Shown in pieces: positions 59,166 to 64,000 of a DNA stretch of 64,000 bases (within the stretch, counting starts at the first letter, position 1; every line of letters starts with the position of its first letter). The DNA comes from Candidatus Gastranaerophilales bacterium (lineage in GTDB: Bacteria; Cyanobacteriota; Vampirovibrionia; Gastranaerophilales; Gastranaerophilaceae). A program made the position numbers and the translations under genes. The notes beneath the pieces were generated by a model. It worked only from the letters and a program-made list of their open reading frames with translations. It had not been told where the DNA came from and made no database searches. The DNA is taken from assembly GCA_944326605.1 (NCBI GenBank), contig CALVEM010000008.1:1-64000 (forward strand), given 5' to 3'.

Positions 59166-60113
59166 ATGAATATTATAAAAAATGTTTTAATATGCGGGAT
59201 AGGAGCTATCGGCAGTATATATGCCGATAAAATTCAAAGATATGACAATCAATCTCTAAGAATTCTGGTTGATAAAGACAGATTAAAAAGATATGTTGAC
59301 AATCCGACAATATTTAACGGAAGAGAACTGAATTTTAATTATGTATTACCGGATAATAAAGATTTTAAGGCTGATTTAATTATAATTGCCACTAAATTTG
59401 AGGGACTGAATGAAGCTTTAAATAATATAAAAAATTTTGTTAAAAATGATACGATAATTTTATCACTTTTGAATGGCGTTACAAGCGAATGGCTGATTGC
59501 AGAAAAATACGGCAGAGAAAAACTCCTTTATTCATATTTCATCGGGCACAGTGCGGTAAGAGAAGGCAGGACAATTGTACATGATGATGTAAATACAATT
59601 GTTTACGGTTCTGAAAATGCAAATGACTCAGAGAATGTTGAACGAGTACGAGAATATTTTACTAGGGTTGGAATAAATTACTCAATACCTGATGATATAC
59701 TTCATTCTCTCTGGCTGAAATTTATGCTTAATGTCTCAGCAAACCAGACAACTGCAATCCTTGGTTTAACTTTCGGAGAGCTGCTTGAAAATAAAAAAGC
59801 AATGAACTTTGTACGGAACGTTTTGAAAGAAGTTCAGACTATTGCAAAAGCTGAGGGCGTTAAAAACACGGATGTTATGATAGAAGAAACTGTTGCAAAT
59901 CTTCATACAATGATTCCGGAAGGAAAAACTTCGATGCTTCAGGATGTCGAGGCTGGACGAAAGACTGAAGTTGATATGTTTGCAGGAACTGTTATTGAAT
60001 TAGGCGCGAAGCATCATATTGAAACCCCTTATAACAAAATTTTGAAAGAATTGATAGATATTATTTATGAAAAACAACAGTTAGAGAGAAACAGACTGCT
60101 TGTAACCTTCTAA
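59166..60113 (+). CDS. 2-dehydropantoate 2-reductase family protein
   Basis: A 315-aa protein of the ApbA/PanE fold: NAD(P)-binding LICGIGAIGSIYA, substrate-domain features LLNGVTSEWLIAEKYG, and C-terminal GRKTEVDMFAGTVIELG. PanE makes pantoate for CoA; family members also act on other ketoacids, so I do not assign the symbol. Confidence 0.85.
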   Translation: MNIIKNVLICGIGAIGSIYADKIQRYDNQSLRILVDKDRLKRYVDNPTIFNGRELNFNYVLPDNKDFKADLIIIATKFEGLNEALNNIKNFVKNDTIILSLLNGVTSEWLIAEKYGREKLLYSYFIGHSAVREGRTIVHDDVNTIVYGSENANDSENVERVREYFTRVGINYSIPDDILHSLWLKFMLNVSANQTTAILGLTFGELLENKKAMNFVRNVLKEVQTIAKAEGVKNTDVMIEETVANLHTMIPEGKTSMLQDVEAGRKTEVDMFAGTVIELGAKHHIETPYNKILKELIDIIYEKQQLERNRLLVTF

Positions 60114-60125
60114 AAAGCACTTTTC

Positions 60126-60359
60126 TTAATAATTTTCTTGTAATATTTGCTTGTTATAGTTAATTGTTTGCCGTCGCATTTGTTCTATTTCATTTACTGT
60201 TTCATCAACATGTTCCTGTACGCTCTGTTCATTAACCGTAGATTTATCTATTTTTAACGAAGACATACCTTTAAACGCATTTATACTAATTAAAAATATA
60301 AACGAAATTATTACAAAACCTATTAATAAATCTATAGCTCCAAAGGCGCTGCGTTTCAT
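60126..60359 (-). CDS. Small single-helix membrane protein, possible prepilin-like
   Basis: 77 aa. SAFGAIDLLIGFVIISFIFL is a hydrophobic N-terminal helix after a short basic start, resembling a prepilin signal with Asp instead of Glu; cleavage after FG is conceivable but not certain. The rest is a helical, Gln/Glu-rich tail. It lies just downstream of the rng-linked gene at 60.4 kb and may be in the same operon. Confidence 0.6.
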   Translation of the reverse strand: MKRSAFGAIDLLIGFVIISFIFLISINAFKGMSSLKIDKSTVNEQSVQEHVDETVNEIEQMRRQTINYNKQILQENY

Positions 60360-60370
60360 TTTTCTACCTT

Positions 60371-60661
60371 TTATGACAGTTTGTTTTTATGTATGAAAAA
60401 TTGTATTGCTTCTTCACTTGATTTTGGTGTCTTTAAAATATCTGCTTCAGACAGTTTAAAACCTTGCGTTATTCCAAACACCCTTTTATATACTGATAAG
60501 CCTAGAAAAATAATTAAAGCAGACAGAACAACTCCGCCCATTGCAAGAGAAAATTTTCCGATTGAAGAATGAAAAACAGCACTGCGGGATTGTTCGCAGA
60601 ACCCCGCATTGGCTGTTAGTAATATAAAAGTAAGTAATGTATGAAAAGACTTATTCTTCAA
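60371..60661 (-). CDS. Small exported/membrane protein coupled to rng
   Basis: 96 aa from a TTG at 60661, which has AGAGGA six bases upstream, inside the rng end. This yields a signal peptide (MKNKSFHTLLTFILLTANAG) and then a membrane helix around residues 40-60. A longer in-frame ATG reading from 60748 lies within rng. Unknown function; it overlaps rng by 11 bases and is translationally coupled. Confidence 0.6.
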   Translation of the reverse strand: MKNKSFHTLLTFILLTANAGFCEQSRSAVFHSSIGKFSLAMGGVVLSALIIFLGLSVYKRVFGITQGFKLSEADILKTPKSSEEAIQFFIHKNKLS

Positions 60662-62405
60662 CTTTTTCCTCTTTAGTTTTTTTAGTTCTTGTTTTTCTTG
60701 TCTTGGAAGTCCCACGGTTAGGTCTGCGGGTTCTTTTAGGTTTTTCATCTTTTACTTCTTCCGTTGGAGTTTCCGCTGCCTCATCAATTTCACCCCTAAC
60801 TTCTTCAACTTCCATTACAGGTTTAATTTCTTCATTTGGTTTTAAAACTGTTTCAGCAGTTTCAACTACAGGCTCCGGAATTTCAGGTTCCGGTTTCTTT
60901 TCAAATTTATTTTTTCTTCCGCCGCGTTTTCTTTTGTTTTCTCGTTTTTCAGTTTCCTGGACAGCAACTGTTGACGGATTTTCTGTCTCTATTTCTACAG
61001 GAGTTTGTTGAATTTCTTCAACTGCCGGTTGTTCAGTCTGAACCGGATTTTGATTTTTATTCTGGTTATTTTTATTATTCTTTTTGAAATTATTAACAGG
61101 CAATTTCATCTTTGCTGCTTTCGCCCTGTATTCGCCTTCTGCAGTCGGAGATGCAAAGTTAAATTCGTTCATAAAATATCCTGTTCCCTGACAGTGAGGA
61201 CATTTTTTAGTAAAGATTTCAGACAAAGACTGCCCCTGTCTGTGTCTTGTAAGTTCCACAAGTCCCAGATCAGACAACTGTCCGACCTGCGGTTTTGCTT
61301 TATCCGGTTCAAGTGCTATTTCCAGTTCTTCCATAATAGCAAGCTTATCGGCTCGTGAAAGCATATCAATAAAGTCAATAATAATCATACCGCCGATGTT
61401 TCTTAAACGAAGCTGTCTTGCAATTTCATGGACTGCTTCAATATTTGTTTTCAAAATGGTTTCGTCCTGAGTGGATGAGCTTGTAAACTTGCCGCTGTTA
61501 ACGTCAATTACAGTTAATGCTTCGGTTGTCTGTATAAACAAATAACCGCCTGACGGCATATTTACTTTAACATTCAGTGCTGCCTTAATTTCTTTATGAA
61601 CATCAGTTGCGATAAGCAAAGGTTCTGTACCTTTGTATAAGGTAACCTGAACGTTTTTGTTCATGTGCCAGTTCTGGAGTATGTTTTGAACCCTTTGCAG
61701 AGCAAAAGCAGTATCTACAACTATTTCTTTAACATCTTCAGTGCACGCTTCTCTTATCGTCCTATAAAGTAAATCCTGATCTCTGTATAAAAGGTTCGGA
61801 GGAGTTACAGTTTCAGCAGAAGTGATGATATTGTTCCATTTTTCAAGAAGAATTTCCAAATCCTCCTGAATATCAGCTTCTGTCTGTCCTTCTGCTTCAG
61901 TTCTTATGATTACACCCACACCTACCGGCTTTATAAGGCTTACAATAGCTTTTAATCTTGCTCTTTCTTTTGAATTTTCAATTTTTTTACTGATGTTAAT
62001 TCCCGGTTCATTTGGCATCAATACTAAAAATCTTCCGGGGAGGCTTATTTCAGTCGTAACTCTTGGTCCCTTGTGCCCTGTAGGTTCTTTGACAACCTGA
62101 ACAATAAGTTTCTGTTTCGGCGAAAGTTTGTCTTTCAAAGAACCTTTGCCCATAACATCCTGAGCGTGTAAAAATCCCATTTTATCTGTACCTACATTTA
62201 CAAATGCGGCATCGATACTTGGTAAAATGTTATCAACTGTAGCAAGATAGACGTCACCTAAAATTACGTCACCTCTTGAAATAAAAAAGTCGGTTACTTT
62301 ACCGTTTTCCATAACGGCAGCAATATTATCCCGCTCCGCAATAATAATTTTTTTGTCAGCATGCATATTTTGCTGCGAATTTTTGTTGTGTTTGTCGTTT
62401 GCCAT
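60651..62405 (-). CDS. rng: Ribonuclease E/G family protein
   Basis: A 584-aa endoribonuclease. S1-like domain (FVNVGTDKMGFLHAQDVMG), catalytic region with VIDVNSGKF, zinc-link motif CPHCQGTG, and a low-complexity basic and acidic tail from about residue 430 (K/N/E/T/P rich). Family members cut single-stranded A/U-rich RNA in rRNA and mRNA processing. The tail may anchor degradosome partners, as in RNase E; that is inference. AAAGGA precedes the ATG. Confidence 0.9.
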   Translation of the reverse strand: MANDKHNKNSQQNMHADKKIIIAERDNIAAVMENGKVTDFFISRGDVILGDVYLATVDNILPSIDAAFVNVGTDKMGFLHAQDVMGKGSLKDKLSPKQKLIVQVVKEPTGHKGPRVTTEISLPGRFLVLMPNEPGINISKKIENSKERARLKAIVSLIKPVGVGVIIRTEAEGQTEADIQEDLEILLEKWNNIITSAETVTPPNLLYRDQDLLYRTIREACTEDVKEIVVDTAFALQRVQNILQNWHMNKNVQVTLYKGTEPLLIATDVHKEIKAALNVKVNMPSGGYLFIQTTEALTVIDVNSGKFTSSSTQDETILKTNIEAVHEIARQLRLRNIGGMIIIDFIDMLSRADKLAIMEELEIALEPDKAKPQVGQLSDLGLVELTRHRQGQSLSEIFTKKCPHCQGTGYFMNEFNFASPTAEGEYRAKAAKMKLPVNNFKKNNKNNQNKNQNPVQTEQPAVEEIQQTPVEIETENPSTVAVQETEKRENKRKRGGRKNKFEKKPEPEIPEPVVETAETVLKPNEEIKPVMEVEEVRGEIDEAAETPTEEVKDEKPKRTRRPNRGTSKTRKTRTKKTKEEKVEE

Positions 62406-62419
62406 AAAAAATCCTTTAC

Positions 62420-64000
62420 TTATAATTCTTTTAATTCCGCGTCAAAAAACCGTGTTCTTGTAATATTAAAAATCACATCGGGTGCAATTAAATTCATTAA
62501 AACATCTGCTCTTAATGCAGGAATTCCTGCGGTTACAGTACCGTCTTTGTTATTAATTGCGCATTGACCGGTCTTGAGTACTATAAACATGCTCTCATCT
62601 TCAAATCTGTATGATTTAATTGATGGTTTGATGTCTGTTTTTTTTATTAAACCTTTTTTGTTTTTCTTCTCTATAAAAATTTCTTGCGAAGATAAAACTC
62701 TGTTTGTATTATATCTTAAAGTTTCAAAATCGTAAAGTGATTTATTAAAAATATCAACTTTATATTCAGCCCATTGAGCTGTTATATCAAAAGCCGGAGT
62801 ACTTTTTTCTATTTTTACAATACTTATAATTTCAGCTTGTGCAGGCAGAACTTTTTCCAACTTTAGTTTGAGGTCATCGGGAGTCAAATTGTCAAAAAGT
62901 TCTATATCAACAAATTCCGATTTGCTTTCGGCAAACAAAGGAAGTGCAATGCCCATTGAAACTTTCATCATAGGATTATAGCCGAGTGAATAAACCACAT
63001 CTAAATCGGTTCTGGCAAGAGCTTTTAAAAACGTATTCTGCCAGTCAAGGTGAGATAGATATTTTAAAATCCCTGTTTTAGAGAGTTTAATTCTGTATTT
63101 GAAAATTTCTCTGTCATACCCCTGACAGGTTTTTGGATCTTTAATTTCTATTTTTATATTTTGGGCTTTTGCGCTTGCTTTAAAAGGTTTGGCTAGGATT
63201 TTGCGTGTATTTAAATTTTTGCAGACCCCGCAATTGACGCATTTTGTTTCACAAGTCGGAACAAAGGAAGTCCCTATGTCAGGAGGGTAGGAAGTCAGGT
63301 TCTTTGTCTCTGAAATTTGCTTGACCTCTTGCCCTCTTGTCTTCAGGTCTTCTTTGATTGCTGTATTATATTCATTAACTAACCAAGCCTTGTCCAGCCC
63401 GACATTTATAAAATCCCATGGAAGAACTTCTTCTGTTGAATATTGTTTTTGTGCAAGTTCTGCAAGATTAATATTTAATTCTTCTGCTGTTTTATGCCAG
63501 ATATCTTTGTTAAAATATTCTCCCCATGCATCTAAATAGCATCCTTTTTTATAAAGCGCTTCAATATATCTGCATAAATTTTGGTTTCCTCTGGTCAAAA
63601 CAGCTTCTATTTGAGATGTAACATCTTCATGGTAGTTAATTTTCAACCCTTTTATATGAGCCGTCTTATCTTTTAAATAATGTATATGTTCTTTGACTTT
63701 TTCTAAATCCATTTGTCCGCACCACTGAAAAGGTGTGAAAGGTTTTGGAACAAATATTGACAGAGTACAAGTTATATCAAGTCCGTGTTTTAAATCTTTT
63801 TCACGTTTTACTTGCTTACAGCGGTATTTTATTTTGCTTAAGAGTGCTGCCATTTCGTCCATATCTTCAAGAGTTTCTGTAGGAAGCCCGCATATGAAGT
63901 AAAACTTTAATTTGGACCAGCCGTTCTCGTATAGTGTCAAAACTGCATTTAAAATCTGTTCTTCTGTTATATTTTTTTTAATGACATTTCTCAAGCGCTG
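62420..64000 (-). CDS. Radical SAM protein with DUF2344 domain (TIGR03960/TIGR03936-like), partial
   Basis: The 3' part of a gene that continues past the window end. The visible stretch starts in the C-terminal part of a radical SAM domain (KFYFICGLPTETLEDMDEMA) and ends in DUF2344 (RIKLSKTGILKYLSHLDWQN, SLGYNPMMKVSMGIALPL). A CETKCVNCGVC cysteine cluster lies between. It sits 14 bases before rng, a pairing seen in many bacteria. Function unproven, RNA-linked by association. An in-frame TTG at 63994 is not the real start. Confidence 0.88.
   Translation of the reverse strand, partial: QRLRNVIKKNITEEQILNAVLTLYENGWSKLKFYFICGLPTETLEDMDEMAALLSKIKYRCKQVKREKDLKHGLDITCTLSIFVPKPFTPFQWCGQMDLEKVKEHIHYLKDKTAHIKGLKINYHEDVTSQIEAVLTRGNQNLCRYIEALYKKGCYLDAWGEYFNKDIWHKTAEELNINLAELAQKQYSTEEVLPWDFINVGLDKAWLVNEYNTAIKEDLKTRGQEVKQISETKNLTSYPPDIGTSFVPTCETKCVNCGVCKNLNTRKILAKPFKASAKAQNIKIEIKDPKTCQGYDREIFKYRIKLSKTGILKYLSHLDWQNTFLKALARTDLDVVYSLGYNPMMKVSMGIALPLFAESKSEFVDIELFDNLTPDDLKLKLEKVLPAQAEIISIVKIEKSTPAFDITAQWAEYKVDIFNKSLYDFETLRYNTNRVLSSQEIFIEKKNKKGLIKKTDIKPSIKSYRFEDESMFIVLKTGQCAINNKDGTVTAGIPALRADVLMNLIAPDVIFNITRTRFFDAELKEL

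Noticed and set aside
1-64000. CRISPR array, rRNA, tRNA
   Set aside because: No regularly spaced repeat array, no rRNA-like segment, and no tRNA with a recognisable T-arm were seen by eye; a covariance-model scan would be decisive.

Overview
The window is AT-rich, gene-dense bacterial chromosome. It most resembles the gut 'Melainabacteria' (Cyanobacteria/Vampirovibrionia, Gastranaerophilales). This is an inference from gene content: a DUF512/TIGR03279-type Fe-S protein, many dispersed prepilins with the N-terminus xFTLAEVLITLGIIGVVAAMT, unrelated proteins sharing an N-terminal 'FxG' motif (FTG, FSG, FKG), c-di-AMP enzymes, and small dispersed palindromic repeats. No rRNA, tRNA, CRISPR array, prophage or transposase gene was recognised.

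Layout. 0-6 kb (minus): edge prepilin leader, DUF512 protein, PadR regulator, an intact prepilin, then a pgpH-ybeY-dgkA operon. 6-11 kb: two divergent glycosyltransferases and a pair of lineage-specific membrane proteins. 11-17 kb (minus): a probable operon nanE-nanK-small ORF-UbiA prenyltransferase-lysA-cdaA-YitT. 17-26 kb: M16 peptidase, XRE regulator with a palindromic operator, family 4 uracil-DNA glycosylase, a pilin-like protein without prepilin signal, ilvB, two Lys/Gln-rich secreted proteins, rph, PHP protein and a pilin gene relic. 26-37 kb: prfB with its programmed +1 frameshift, a triad of paralogous membrane proteins, a 5'-nucleotidase-like protein, MITE copy A, glyS, an unusual AAA+ ATPase and yebC. 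37-45 kb: a GGDEF protein, tsaE-tsaB, two tandem HNH/zinc proteins and pnp. 45-56 kb: four prepilin genes with poly-C/G tracts interspersed with a PfkB kinase, purA, a two-domain M16 protease and gap. 56-64 kb: radA, MITE copy B, an HD-GYP-like protein, a ketopantoate-reductase-like protein, rng and a TIGR03960/DUF2344-type radical SAM protein cut by the window end.

Most notable system. Five loci (about 0.1, 45.9, 47.2, 49.5 and 55.7 kb) carry a run of exactly ten C on the plus strand within the first 8-14 codons of an ORF that starts with an ATG, in four cases behind a clear ribosome-binding site. At four loci the downstream ORF is a prepilin; the fifth runs off the window. At all five the 10-base tract puts the start codon out of frame and translation would stop after 17-20 codons. 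At all five a tract of 11 (or 8) opens the frame, while 9 or 10 closes it. This is the architecture of slipped-strand phase variation of surface pili. The main alternative is systematic undercalling of an 11-base homopolymer in the assembly. The tracts share short flanking bases in a fixed plus-strand orientation whatever the coding direction, and at two or three loci dispersed intergenic repeat DNA lies in-frame between the tract and the prepilin signal. An intact paralog without a tract (2.0-2.75 kb) shows what the gene looks like without this insertion.

Other points: two inverted copies of a roughly 550-bp MITE that abut gene ends, and six genes with a -10 box exactly 6 bases before the start codon and no ribosome-binding site (probable leaderless mRNAs). 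Both a c-di-AMP synthase and a c-di-AMP hydrolase are present.
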